From Eubacterium maltosivorans (lineage in GTDB: Bacteria; Bacillota; Clostridia; Eubacteriales; Eubacteriaceae), in contig NZ_CP029487.1 in the NCBI RefSeq assembly GCF_002441855.2, forward strand, positions 2,356,001 through 2,420,000: a DNA stretch of 64,000 bases. Direction: 5' to 3'. Position numbers and translations under genes: made by a program. Positions 1-8,954 of this stretch are shown one piece after another. How positions within the stretch are numbered: the stretch's first letter is position 1; each line of letters begins with the position of its first letter. The notes under the pieces are model-generated. The model worked only from the letters and a program-made list of their open reading frames with translations, searched no databases and was not told the origin of the DNA.

Positions 1-1
1 T

Positions 2-94
2 TTCGCCACGGTAAAAAAAGCTGGAGAGTCCCTGAAAACCCTGAGCGAACGCGGCGAGGTCATTAAATATTATGCACTGCTGCTTTTGGAGTAA
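2..94 (+). CDS. C-terminal end of an unidentified protein (partial)
   Basis: An open frame enters from the left edge and stops with TAA at 92-94, giving about 30 residues ending in a run of leucines and Glu. Too little is left to assign a family. The stop lies 12 bases before the ATG of the next gene, so it is probably the upstream member of the same operon as the two radical SAM genes. Confidence 0.45.
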   Translation, partial: FATVKKAGESLKTLSERGEVIKYYALLLLE

Positions 95-106
95 ACGGAG
101 TTGAAA

Positions 107-1432
107 ATGAAACGAATCCTACTAATTCAGGCCATATCCATGGAAGGTATGGACATCGAGCGGGTTTATCCCATCGGCATTGTGACCCTGGCCTCCTGTA
201 TTGAAAAGGCTGGCCGGTACAGCCTGGAAATTTTTGACATGAATATGGCCGCGGACCCCTACGGCGAGCTTCGTGAAAAAATGCTCAGCTATCAGCCGGA
301 CATCATCGGTATTTCCCTGCGAAACGTAGACCCGCTGGGCAACCGGACCACCTCGCTGATCGTTCCCTTTGCCATTACCCTGTCCTTTATTAGACGCTAT
401 CTGCCTAACGTCACTCTGATGGCCGGCGGCACCGCCTTTTCCCTTTTTCCAGAACGCCTGATGCGAGAATTCCCTGAAATCGACTTGGGCGTTGCCGGCG
501 AGGCCGAAGAAATTATTCTGCCGCTTCTGGACAGCATCGACGATCCGCCAAAGCTGCCCGGGCTGGTATACCGTGAAAACGGAGCGGTAAAAATCATTCC
601 GCCTGTTGGAAAATTTGACATGGGCAGCTACACCATGCCCAACCGCGAGCTTTTAGACCCGCGGGAATACCTGAAGGTCAACAAATATGTGGAGAGCGTA
701 GGGGTTGAAACCAAACGCGGCTGCTGTTATAACTGCGGCTATTGCTCCTATCCGCTTCTCTCCGGCTGTGGCATGCGCTGCCGCGAGCCAGAATCCGTGG
801 TGGATGAAATCGAATTTTTACACAAAGAGTACGGCGTCAGCCGTATCCACCTCACCGATTCCATTGTCAACTTTCCGGTAAACCATCTGGACGACATCTG
901 CAAAGAGCTGATCCGGCGCAGGCTGGATATTCACTGGAGCGGCTTTTTCAGGGAGCACCTGCTGACACCCGAAAACGCCCCGCTGTGCCGTGATTCGGGC
1001 TGTGAGTGCTTCTCCCTGTCGCCCGACGGGCTCAGCCAGACTGCGCTGGATATTCTGGACAAGCACCTGACAGTCGATGAGATTCTTCACACCGCCAGGG
1101 TCTTGTCAGACGTTGGCATTACCACGGTTTACCATTTCCTTGTCAACACGCCCGGTGATACCTGGAAAACAGTGGATGAGGGAAAAGCGCTCATCGACCA
1201 GATCTATGACATCCACGCTGCCTCCAAAACCATCGGCACCATCGTGCTCAACCTGATCCGCATTATGCCAAGAACCAAGGTTGAGAAACTCGCGCTGGAG
1301 AATGGCGTGATCACACCCGAAACAGATCTGCTTTTCCCCACCTACTATAATCCCGATCCCTTTAAAACCGTGCGGTATGACCTTGAAATCTACCATAACA
1401 AACGAAATATCTTTATGTGGCAGGACGCCTAA
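107..1432 (+). CDS. B12-binding domain radical SAM protein 1
   Basis: Predicted cobalamin-binding radical SAM enzyme of about 441 residues. The N-terminal ~140 residues look like the Rossmann-like B12-binding fold of the family, with the repeated 'adiIGIS' type strands. The radical SAM cluster motif CxxxCxxC is seen at C206, C210 and C213, followed by a TIM-barrel-like half. The frame can begin at TTG 101, but GGAG at 97-100 touches that codon and sits 6 bases from ATG 107, so ATG is preferred. It is 22 bases upstream of a second protein of the same architecture and starts with almost the same residues. The family includes methylases and ring-forming enzymes; the substrate cannot be read from sequence. 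No canonical DxHxxG cobalamin ligand is evident, as is common in this class. Confidence 0.85.
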   Translation: MKRILLIQAISMEGMDIERVYPIGIVTLASCIEKAGRYSLEIFDMNMAADPYGELREKMLSYQPDIIGISLRNVDPLGNRTTSLIVPFAITLSFIRRYLPNVTLMAGGTAFSLFPERLMREFPEIDLGVAGEAEEIILPLLDSIDDPPKLPGLVYRENGAVKIIPPVGKFDMGSYTMPNRELLDPREYLKVNKYVESVGVETKRGCCYNCGYCSYPLLSGCGMRCREPESVVDEIEFLHKEYGVSRIHLTDSIVNFPVNHLDDICKELIRRRLDIHWSGFFREHLLTPENAPLCRDSGCECFSLSPDGLSQTALDILDKHLTVDEILHTARVLSDVGITTVYHFLVNTPGDTWKTVDEGKALIDQIYDIHAASKTIGTIVLNLIRIMPRTKVEKLALENGVITPETDLLFPTYYNPDPFKTVRYDLEIYHNKRNIFMWQDA

Positions 1433-1454
1433 TAACAAAGACTGGAGCGATTAA

Positions 1455-2954
1455 ATGAAACGAATCCTACTACTCGAACATCCCAGAACACCCGGCGAGG
1501 ACCGTCAAAATGACATTGCCAACACCACCCTGTCCTCCTGCCTGAACAGCGGCTACCTGGCCGCCGTTCTGCTCGAAAACGGCTATCAGCCGGCCATTGT
1601 AGAGGGCTATATGGAAAACCTGAGCTACGAAGACATCGAAGCCCGCATTGCCGCCCACAAGCCTGAGGTGCTGGGAATCCACCTGGTTTATAACTGGGAG
1701 GACAACCACACCCTCTATGCCTTCATCGCCAGAATGAAAGCGAAATATCAGATCAGCCATGTGACCGTATATGGCTACTACCCCACCTTTGCCTATGAAG
1801 AAATCCTGGACCGGTGTTCGGAGATCGACACCTGTATGCTGGGAGAAAATGAAATAACCATCATAAACCTCATGGCAAATCTCCCGGATTATAAGGGCTT
1901 AAAGGGCCTGGCTTACCGGAGTGGGGACGGCTATGAGGCCAGCCGGGGCGAGCTCGTCCGCGATCTGGACAGCCTGCCCTTTCCCCTTCGCAAGGCGAGC
2001 TCCTACCCCGGCGGCGAGGTCAATATCTTCGGGAGCCGCGGCTGCTACGGGGGCTGTACCTTCTGCTACATCAACCCCTATTATGGCGCAGAGGAAATGC
2101 ACTGCCCCAAGTGGCGCGGCCGCTCTCCTGAAAATATCATCGCTGAAATCGACACGATCATCGCTCAGACCGATTATCGCTATTTCTACTTCACCGACCC
2201 CAATTTTTATGGCCCGGGAAAGGCTGGAAAGGAACGCGTACTCAAACTGGCCGCCCTTTTAAAAGAGCGCAATATCCGTTTTGGCATTGAGGCAAGGGCC
2301 AACGATATCGAGCCCGAAACCACCAGAGCACTGGTGGACGCCGGCCTGCAGAATATTCTTGTCGGCCTGGAATCCGGCAAGGACGCCTCCCTGAAGCGGC
2401 TCAATAAATATACGACAGTAGCAGACAACGAAAACGCGCTGCGGGTGCTGCGCGAGGCTGGTATCGAGCCCAGTGTGGGCTTTATCATGTTTGAACCGGA
2501 CTCTACCATCGACGACTTAAAAATCAACCTGGAATTTTTAAAGCGCAACGCTCTTTTAAAAACACTGGAAATCTCGGTCAATGTTCTCTACCATCACCAG
2601 ATTATTCTGGCGGGCAGCAGCTCTTACCATGATCTTCTGGCTGCGGGAAGGCTGAACATATCCGAGCACTCCATCTACGAGGCCAATACCGACTATGTCA
2701 ACCCCTGTATCGCCACCATGGCAAAAATAATGCGGGATATTACCAACCATATTTTTGACTATATGCACGACACCTGGCAGAAAAGCGCCTCGGGCGATCC
2801 CGAGACGGTGGCGCGGTATCGGGCCATCAACCATCTCCTGGTGGATGGCTTTGAAAACGCCTTAAAGCTTTTGGAAAAAGGCGATATCACCGAAGCCGAA
2901 AGGCAGGACTGGGTCCGCTGTTTTAACGCTGAAATTGACAAAATCACCGCATAA
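1455..2954 (+). CDS. B12-binding domain radical SAM protein 2
   Basis: Second B12-binding radical SAM protein, 499 residues, with the cluster cysteines at C197, C201 and C204 inside a GSRGC..GC.FC context typical of the family. The N-terminal third resembles the B12-binding fold, and a long C-terminal tail (about residues 400-499) follows the barrel. GGAG lies 7 bases before ATG 1455. It shares its opening KRILLLE-like sequence with the upstream gene, so the pair probably arose by duplication or by recruitment of like enzymes into one pathway, with a strong terminator immediately after. The natural product or lipid they modify is unknown, and no recognisable biosynthetic partner is in view because the operon begins outside the window. 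Confidence 0.85.
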   Translation: MKRILLLEHPRTPGEDRQNDIANTTLSSCLNSGYLAAVLLENGYQPAIVEGYMENLSYEDIEARIAAHKPEVLGIHLVYNWEDNHTLYAFIARMKAKYQISHVTVYGYYPTFAYEEILDRCSEIDTCMLGENEITIINLMANLPDYKGLKGLAYRSGDGYEASRGELVRDLDSLPFPLRKASSYPGGEVNIFGSRGCYGGCTFCYINPYYGAEEMHCPKWRGRSPENIIAEIDTIIAQTDYRYFYFTDPNFYGPGKAGKERVLKLAALLKERNIRFGIEARANDIEPETTRALVDAGLQNILVGLESGKDASLKRLNKYTTVADNENALRVLREAGIEPSVGFIMFEPDSTIDDLKINLEFLKRNALLKTLEISVNVLYHHQIILAGSSSYHDLLAAGRLNISEHSIYEANTDYVNPCIATMAKIMRDITNHIFDYMHDTWQKSASGDPETVARYRAINHLLVDGFENALKLLEKGDITEAERQDWVRCFNAEIDKITA

Positions 2955-2959
2955 AAAAG

Positions 2960-2995
2960 CTCCGGAAATCTATTTACAGATTTCCGGAGTTTTTT
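2960..2995 (+). terminator. Rho-independent terminator after radical SAM pair
   Basis: A perfect 12-bp stem (2960-2971 with 2978-2989), a 6-base loop and a T run at 2990-2995. It lies 5 bases past the stop of radical SAM protein 2 and ends that operon. Confidence 0.92.
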
Positions 2996-3055
2996 ATTTC
3001 TATTTTTATACAGTACTTACTGCTCACCCTCGTTCTCTAATTAAGAAAGGCCTGA

Positions 3056-3080
3056 TATAATATTTGAAACGCTTTCAAAT
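3056..3080 (+). promoter_or_regulatory. -10 box and palindromic operator before hydrolase gene
   Basis: TATAAT at 3056-3061 is followed directly by the palindrome ATTTGAAA-CGC-TTTCAAAT (3062-3080). The -35 region is weak. The palindrome sits at the expected transcription start, a repressor position. The core resembles LacI-family or CcpA cre sites but is one base short of the cre consensus, so the regulator is not assigned. Confidence 0.55.
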
Positions 3081-3090
3081 GAGGTGAACC

Positions 3091-3903
3091 ATGAAAAAAG
3101 AAAAAATCATGCAAATGATACAGGCCTATGATGGACTGAACCTTTATATGACAACCGATACGCCCGAATCCCCGAGGGCTGTGGTGATCATCAGCCACGG
3201 CATGTGCGAGCATTCTGGACGCTACGCGGCAGTCACCCAGAAACTTTTCGACCATGGGTTTAAGGTGTACCGCTACGACCTCCGGGGACACGGCAAATCC
3301 GAGGGCGAACGGGGTTTCTACAGCACACCGGATGAAATCACTGAGGACCTGCACCGCATTGTGGACATTGTCACAGCGGAAAGTCCTGGGCTTAAGCGCT
3401 TCCTGCTGGGCTACAGCATGGGCGGCTTTGCCGTAGCTGACTTCGGCACAAAATATCCCGACAAGGCAGACGGCGCCATTCTGTTTGACGCTGCCACCCG
3501 GGATAATCTGGGCGGCTTCAGCCGTGTCTCCCAGTCCCTTGACCCGCTGACCCGCTTTCCAAACAAGCTGGCAAAGCGGCTGACCTCAAATCCCGAAGTT
3601 ACTGCCACTTACAAGGCAGACCCCTTAAACGCTTCCTACTTTACGGCTGGCCTGAGCCAGCAGCTGACACTCGGTATCCGGCAGTTAGCCGCAAATCCTG
3701 TTTTCCATCTCCCAGTGCTTCTGCTGCACGGCGAAAAAGACACCCTGGTTGATCCCAGCGATTCCACCGATTTTTTTGCGCAGATTGCCTCCAAAGACAA
3801 ACAGCTTAAAATCTACGGCGACACCCAACACGAAATTTTTAACGAAGCCGTCAAAGACCAGGTCATGGCAGATGTAATCCGCTGGATTGAAAACAGGCTG
3901 TAA
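3091..3903 (+). CDS. Alpha/beta hydrolase, monoacylglycerol lipase-like (Hydrolase_4/S33)
   Basis: A 270-residue cytosolic serine hydrolase of the lysophospholipase/monoacylglycerol lipase group. The oxyanion HG motif is at about 36-37, the nucleophile elbow GYSMGG places Ser109 as catalytic, an Asp in HGEKD (about 217) and a His in TQHE (about 248) complete the triad. The RGHGxSxG segment at 65-72 is typical of this family. No signal peptide is present. GAGGTG lies 4 bases before ATG 3091. It is a monocistronic gene between terminators, with its own promoter and a palindromic operator. Lipid esters or lysophospholipids are the likely substrates, by family only. Confidence 0.85.
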   Translation: MKKEKIMQMIQAYDGLNLYMTTDTPESPRAVVIISHGMCEHSGRYAAVTQKLFDHGFKVYRYDLRGHGKSEGERGFYSTPDEITEDLHRIVDIVTAESPGLKRFLLGYSMGGFAVADFGTKYPDKADGAILFDAATRDNLGGFSRVSQSLDPLTRFPNKLAKRLTSNPEVTATYKADPLNASYFTAGLSQQLTLGIRQLAANPVFHLPVLLLHGEKDTLVDPSDSTDFFAQIASKDKQLKIYGDTQHEIFNEAVKDQVMADVIRWIENRL

Positions 3904-3919
3904 ACGCGCAAACTAAAAA

Positions 3920-3949
3920 GGGCCCTGTGGCATAAAAACCACAGGACCC
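3920..3949. terminator. Bidirectional terminator
   Basis: Inverted repeat (GGG-c-CCTGTGG with CCACAGG-a-CCC) between convergent genes, flanked by A-rich sequence on the left and T-rich on the right, so it can serve both strands. Confidence 0.8.
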
Positions 3950-3962
3950 TTTATTATTTATC

Positions 3963-6629
3963 TTAACGGCTGGCCTTTGATCCCCGCATCCGTTTAATCC
4001 ATTTAACAACCTCTACCTGGACAACAGAGAGCAGTGAAAGCCCTATAACAGTCAGCCACTGGCTGCCGCTCAGCAGCGTTACCTTAAAGGCTGCCTGCAG
4101 CGGCGGAATAAAGAGAATACAGGCCATCAGCGCGGCAGATGCCACAAAGGACAGGATCAGCCATGGGTTTGCACCTTCGGCCCGCACCCAGACCGGCTCA
4201 GTATTAGAACGCTGATTAAAGGCCCGGAGCATCTGGGAAAGCGCCAGCACACAAAAGGCCATGGTCTGGCCAGTGATGTGGCTGCCAGTCTTAAAGCCGA
4301 TCCAGTAAGCCACAAGCGTCATGGCCGCGACAAAAACCCCCTGGCGGATCACCCTGAAAATAAGGTCTCGTTCAAACAGCGTGCCCGACTTGACTGGCGG
4401 ATGGCGCATGATATTTTTGCTGGCCGGGTCTACCCCCAGAGCGAGCGCCGGCAGAGTTGCGGTTGCCAGGTTAACCCATAGAATATGAACCGCCAGCAGC
4501 GGCGCATCCCAGTTAAAGACGGTTGCCACAAAAAGGGTTAAAATCTCGGCGATGTTGCCGGCCAGCAAAAACTGGATAACCTTTTGAATGTTCCGGTAAA
4601 CACGACGCCCTTCCTTAATTGCGTAGGCAATGGTCGTAAAGCTGTCGTCCAAAAGAATCATGTCTGCGGCCTCCTTGGCCACATCCGTTCCTGTGACGCC
4701 CATGGCAACACCGATGTCCGCTGCTTTAAGGGCCGGTGAGTCGTTGACGCCGTCCCCGGTCATGGCCGCGACCTCCCCGCCCCGTTTGAGCGCTTTGATG
4801 ATTCGCAGCTTGTCCGCCGGCGATACCCGGGCATAGACCGTTGTGGTTTTAACCGCCTTATCGAGCTCATGCTCCGACAGGCGTTCCAGCTCGTCGCCAG
4901 TCAGTACTGTGTTGCCCTCCTGGAAAATATCCAGCTCCCGGGCTATGGCAATGGCTGTGACCCTGTGGTCGCCGGTGATCATCACCGTACGGATGCCCGC
5001 TTTCCGGCATGTTCTTACGGATTCCGCCACTTCCTTTCTCGGCGGGTCAATCATCCCCACGACACCGATAAAGGTCAGGTCATGCTCCACATTTTCTTCC
5101 TCATCCTCCGGGATTTCCTCAAGCTGCCTGGTGGCAAAGCCCAGCACACGCAGCGCCTTTTCTGACATTTTAAGACAAAGCCGTTGAATATTTTCCCGGT
5201 CGGTTTCCGTCATAGGGCGGATTCCCTGCCCAGTGAGCATCTGCGTGCAAAAGGGAAGCAGTTCATCCACTGCGCCCTTAGTGTAAGCTGTCAGCCGGCC
5301 CTCCACCAGATGGACTGTGGTCATACGCTTCCGGTCAGAGTCAAAAGGATTTTCAAAAACCCGGGGACAGGTGTCCTCCATACTATCGTGATCCAGGCCA
5401 AAAGCCCTTGTCATGTGCAGGAGTGCGCCCTCTGTGGGATCGCCGATTATCGCGCCCTCCTGGTCAGGGTCAAAGCTGGCGTCATTGCATAAGTCCGCGG
5501 CGTATATCAGCTCACGGTATACCTCAGGATGGGCCTTGGCCGCCGCATCAACTGAAACAGCCCGGCCCACCTCAAAATCTCCGTTTACCGCTACCTGAGT
5601 AACCGTCATCTGATTCAGGGTCAGGGTGCCGGTTTTATCGCTGCAGATAACCGTAGCACTCCCAAGGGTTTCCACAGCAGGCAGCTTTCGGATAAGCGCG
5701 TTTTTCCTGGCCATACGCTGAACCCCCAGGGCCATAACGATAGTCGCCGTAGCGGGCAGGCCTTCCGGAATGATGGAAATGGCCAGAGAAATCGCCACCA
5801 GAAACTGTGGGATCAGCGGCCGGTGGTAAAGAGCGCCGATGGCAAAGATCAGCACACAGACAATGACCCCAATGATGGTCAGTGTTTTGCCAACAGCGCC
5901 CAGTTTACGCTTAAGCGGCGTATCTGTCTCATCCTGGCTGTCGAGCATACCGGCAATGTTTCCCACCTCTGTATCCATCCCGGTTGCCACCACCACACCA
6001 GTGGCACGCCCATAGGTGACAATGGATGAGGTATAGGCCATGTTGCCCCGGTCACCCAGCGCGCAGCGCTCTGGAAACAGCTCATCCGCGTCCTTTTCTG
6101 ACGGGACAGACTCCCCGGTCAGGGACGCCTCCTGCACCTTCAGGTTGGCCGAATCGATGAGCCGCAGGTCTGCGGGCACCATGTCCCCGTCACTCAGAAA
6201 TACAATATCCCCGGTCACCAGCTCACTGGCAGGCACAACGCTCTCCTCATCCTCCCGCAGTACGCGGGCTGTGGGTGCGCTCATATTTTTCAACGCCTCC
6301 AGAGAGGACTGGGCCTTTTTCTCCTGAACAATGCCAATAAGGGCATTCAGCACAACGATGGTAAAAATGACCCCTGCCTCGGTCCATTCTCTCAGCACTG
6401 CTGAAAAAATGGCAGCGCCAATTAAAATAAGGACCATGGGGTCTGTGATCTGAGACCAGAGCATCTGTGCAATGGATCTCGGCGGTTTTGAACGCAGCAC
6501 ATTGCGTCCGTTTTTTCTTAGCCTTTCGGCTGCCTCAGCATCGCTTAAGCCCTCCTCTGAGGTCTGCAGGCCGGCAAAAACATCTTTTGCCGGCAGCGCG
6601 TGCCAAGGCTTCTGTCTGTGATTATCCAT
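3963..6629 (-). CDS. Cation-transporting P-type ATPase, Ca2+-ATPase (P2A) type
   Basis: An 888-residue membrane pump with all P-type landmarks: N-terminal cation ATPase domain, actuator loop TGES at 171-174, PEGLP in the membrane helix at 288-292, phosphorylation site Asp331 in DKTGT, and a TGDGVND hinge near 615. Two N-terminal and several C-terminal membrane segments are visible, giving the 10-helix P2-type layout. The PEGLP motif and overall length fit Ca2+ export pumps, but Na+ or Mn2+ specificity cannot be excluded. An AAAGGGGTGG ribosome site precedes ATG 6629. It is monocistronic, convergent with the hydrolase. Confidence 0.88.
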   Translation of the reverse strand: MDNHRQKPWHALPAKDVFAGLQTSEEGLSDAEAAERLRKNGRNVLRSKPPRSIAQMLWSQITDPMVLILIGAAIFSAVLREWTEAGVIFTIVVLNALIGIVQEKKAQSSLEALKNMSAPTARVLREDEESVVPASELVTGDIVFLSDGDMVPADLRLIDSANLKVQEASLTGESVPSEKDADELFPERCALGDRGNMAYTSSIVTYGRATGVVVATGMDTEVGNIAGMLDSQDETDTPLKRKLGAVGKTLTIIGVIVCVLIFAIGALYHRPLIPQFLVAISLAISIIPEGLPATATIVMALGVQRMARKNALIRKLPAVETLGSATVICSDKTGTLTLNQMTVTQVAVNGDFEVGRAVSVDAAAKAHPEVYRELIYAADLCNDASFDPDQEGAIIGDPTEGALLHMTRAFGLDHDSMEDTCPRVFENPFDSDRKRMTTVHLVEGRLTAYTKGAVDELLPFCTQMLTGQGIRPMTETDRENIQRLCLKMSEKALRVLGFATRQLEEIPEDEEENVEHDLTFIGVVGMIDPPRKEVAESVRTCRKAGIRTVMITGDHRVTAIAIARELDIFQEGNTVLTGDELERLSEHELDKAVKTTTVYARVSPADKLRIIKALKRGGEVAAMTGDGVNDSPALKAADIGVAMGVTGTDVAKEAADMILLDDSFTTIAYAIKEGRRVYRNIQKVIQFLLAGNIAEILTLFVATVFNWDAPLLAVHILWVNLATATLPALALGVDPASKNIMRHPPVKSGTLFERDLIFRVIRQGVFVAAMTLVAYWIGFKTGSHITGQTMAFCVLALSQMLRAFNQRSNTEPVWVRAEGANPWLILSFVASAALMACILFIPPLQAAFKVTLLSGSQWLTVIGLSLLSVVQVEVVKWIKRMRGSKASR

Positions 6630-6679
6630 ATTGGATAAACCACCCCTTTCATATAAAAATTTTATCTAAGCCAGAATGT

Positions 6680-6731
6680 AAAAAAGGCACAGTCAAACCA
6701 CCCATGTGTCAAATGGGCGTGACTGTGCCTT
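6680..6731 (-). terminator. Terminator downstream of helD-like gene
   Basis: Long hairpin: AAGGCACAGTCA on the left pairs with TGACTGTGCCTT on the right, with an inner CACCCAT/ATGGGCG stem. Read on the minus strand it ends in six T residues. It lies about 150 bases beyond the stop of the helicase gene and before the ATPase promoter. Confidence 0.75.
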
Positions 6732-6878
6732 GTATACTCTGAGGCTTATTCGCTTTTAAGGTTTTGATTTTTCGGTCAGTGTCGCTCTCGTCACTATCGT
6801 CCATCAATTAAAATTCCTTTACATCTAAAATAAATATTTTCTAAATTTTACATAAAAAAATTGCAAGCGTCAAGGGGA

Positions 6879-8954
6879 TTAAGGAAGATTTAACAAAGGA
6901 CTTATCTCCCCGCTGTAAAGAAGCGTCAGGCTGTGCATGGCCCGGGTACAGGCAACGTACAGCAGGCTTCTCTCATACGCGTCGCTGTAATGCCTGCTGT
7001 CTGCGTCCGGGATAAGGACTGCGTCAAATTCCAGCCCCTTGGCCATCTGAATAGAGGTAACGGAAACGCCGTTTTTAAACCGCGTGCCCTCTGGCGTGAT
7101 CAGATGGACATTGTGTTTTTCTGAGAGCAGAGCATATAATGCCTGCGCCTCGCGATTTGTTTTCAGGATAATCCCCAGAGATGCCCAGCCGCTTTTTTCA
7201 AAAGCCCGGATTTTATTCACAAGCTTTTCAAGCATTTCCTTTTGGTTACTGCAGCGGATAACCTCCGGCAGTTCACCGTGCCGCTCCATGGGCTCCAATG
7301 CGCTGACCGGCTGTATTTTCCCGGCAAATTGTATGATCTCATAGGTGGAACGGTAGCTTTTGTTGAGCGCTATAAATTCAGCGCCGCTGTAGAGCCTTCT
7401 CATATCGTCCAGTGTATTTTGATAATTAGGATTGACACATTGTCCAAAATCGCCCAGGATGGTTTTGGGGCAGCTGTAAATACTGTTGATCACCGCGTAC
7501 TGGACCGGCGTGTAATCCTGCATTTCATCGACCACCAGATGTCTTATTGACTTATTCTCCCTCAAGCCCTCAAAAGCTCTCTTAAAATACAGATATGGGT
7601 AAACATCCGCCCATTCAAAGGTCTTCTTTTCAGGCAGGACAAGCATATGTGACAGCCCTGCCTGCCGGTAAAAATTCTTATAAAGGGAAAAGGTGTTCTT
7701 CACTCTGAGCATGGCATTGAGGCTTTTCAAAATCGCACCCGGCTTTGGAAGCTCCTCTCCCCGGATATTATCCGCCTCAAACCGCTCGTGGATCGTTTCT
7801 GCCATGAGCTTCAGACGCTTTTTAAACGGCAGACCGCTGTCCGCCTCAAACATGATTTTTATCCAATCTGCCTCTGCCTTAAACCGGCCAAAGCAGTAAT
7901 CCTCAGGTGCGAACACATTTTCAGGCAGGCTTTTCAGATAGGCGTCCATCTCCGTTTTAAACGCATAGCTTGATTTCAGCCGGGCCCGTTCTGCCCAGCG
8001 CGTGTCCTCAGTCTCCAGCGGATCTTTTTCCTTTTCAAACCGAAATTTTCCTTCCAGCTGTTCTTCGGCAATATCCTCAAAGCTTATCTCGTAGATAGGC
8101 TCTTCTCCCAGCTCTGGCAAAACATTTGAGATATAATCCCCAAACACCCTGTTAGGCGATAAAATTCGGATGTCCGACGCTGAAAGGTGATCCTTAAAGC
8201 GGTAAAGCAGAAAGGCGATCCGGTGCAGGGCAATGGAGGTTTTACCCGATCCCGCTACCCCCTGGATGATCATGGTTCCGGCCTTCTCGTTTCGGATAAT
8301 TTGATTCTGCTCCTTCTGGATGGTGGCAATGATGGATTTCATCTTTTCATCGGAGGTATGGCTCAGCTCACGCTGCAGCACATCATCCTGGATATTGACC
8401 GAGCTTTCGAGCGCATACTCCATTTTTCCATCTTTGATTTTAAACTGCCGCTTTCGGGTCAGATGGCCTTTGATTTTACCCGAGGGGGCTTCATAGCCTG
8501 CCGGCCCCACCTCGCAGTCATAAAACATGCCTGCCACCGGCGCGCGCCAGTCACAGATCAGCAGCTCATTGTTATCATTAAAGGACGCCGGCCCAATATA
8601 ATATTTTTCCGTGTCTTCTTCATTTTCATACTGAAAATCAATCCGGGCAAAGTAGGGCGAAGCCTTCAGACGCGCCAGCTTTTCCCGGACGCCCACAGTA
8701 AAGGCCCCTTTCCTGTCCAGCTGCTTTAAGGCCAGCTCATTCTGAAACATTTCATGGGGGTCAATCTCTCCCCGGTTTTCAACCATATAACGTTTTGTCT
8801 CCATATACTGCTCATCCGCCCGTCCCACTCTGTCCTCTGTGGCTTTAAGCGCTGCGTCCAGACGGCCGGCAACCGCTTCCAGATGCCTGATCTCCTCTGG
8901 AAAGGGAACTGCGCTGGTCCCACGCTCTGGCTTATGGCTTTCTTCATGCCTCAT
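6879..8954 (-). CDS. helD: HelD-like UvrD-family helicase (RNA polymerase recycling)
   Basis: A 691-residue superfamily 1 ATPase. The N-terminus (about 20-100) is a predicted coiled coil, then an insert, then Walker A GVAGSGKT at 232-239, a VDEMQD Walker B, a KSYRST motif and C-terminal YVACTRA motif. The conserved EQNQIIR element just before Walker A and the N-terminal coiled coil are features of HelD, which pulls stalled RNA polymerase off DNA, rather than of UvrD or PcrA. Slightly short for the family (about 750-780). GGAGGG precedes ATG 8954, and the gene overlaps the end of the AraC-GNAT gene by 11 bases, so the two are translationally coupled. Confidence 0.82.
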   Translation of the reverse strand: MRHEESHKPERGTSAVPFPEEIRHLEAVAGRLDAALKATEDRVGRADEQYMETKRYMVENRGEIDPHEMFQNELALKQLDRKGAFTVGVREKLARLKASPYFARIDFQYENEEDTEKYYIGPASFNDNNELLICDWRAPVAGMFYDCEVGPAGYEAPSGKIKGHLTRKRQFKIKDGKMEYALESSVNIQDDVLQRELSHTSDEKMKSIIATIQKEQNQIIRNEKAGTMIIQGVAGSGKTSIALHRIAFLLYRFKDHLSASDIRILSPNRVFGDYISNVLPELGEEPIYEISFEDIAEEQLEGKFRFEKEKDPLETEDTRWAERARLKSSYAFKTEMDAYLKSLPENVFAPEDYCFGRFKAEADWIKIMFEADSGLPFKKRLKLMAETIHERFEADNIRGEELPKPGAILKSLNAMLRVKNTFSLYKNFYRQAGLSHMLVLPEKKTFEWADVYPYLYFKRAFEGLRENKSIRHLVVDEMQDYTPVQYAVINSIYSCPKTILGDFGQCVNPNYQNTLDDMRRLYSGAEFIALNKSYRSTYEIIQFAGKIQPVSALEPMERHGELPEVIRCSNQKEMLEKLVNKIRAFEKSGWASLGIILKTNREAQALYALLSEKHNVHLITPEGTRFKNGVSVTSIQMAKGLEFDAVLIPDADSRHYSDAYERSLLYVACTRAMHSLTLLYSGEISPLLNLP

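Noticed and set aside
818-1438. Long minus-strand frames inside the radical SAM genes
   Set aside because: Antisense shadows in GC-rich codon-biased genes, with no ribosome sites or family matches.
3062-3080. Assignment of the hydrolase palindrome as a CcpA cre site
   Set aside because: One base too short for the cre consensus; left as unassigned operator.
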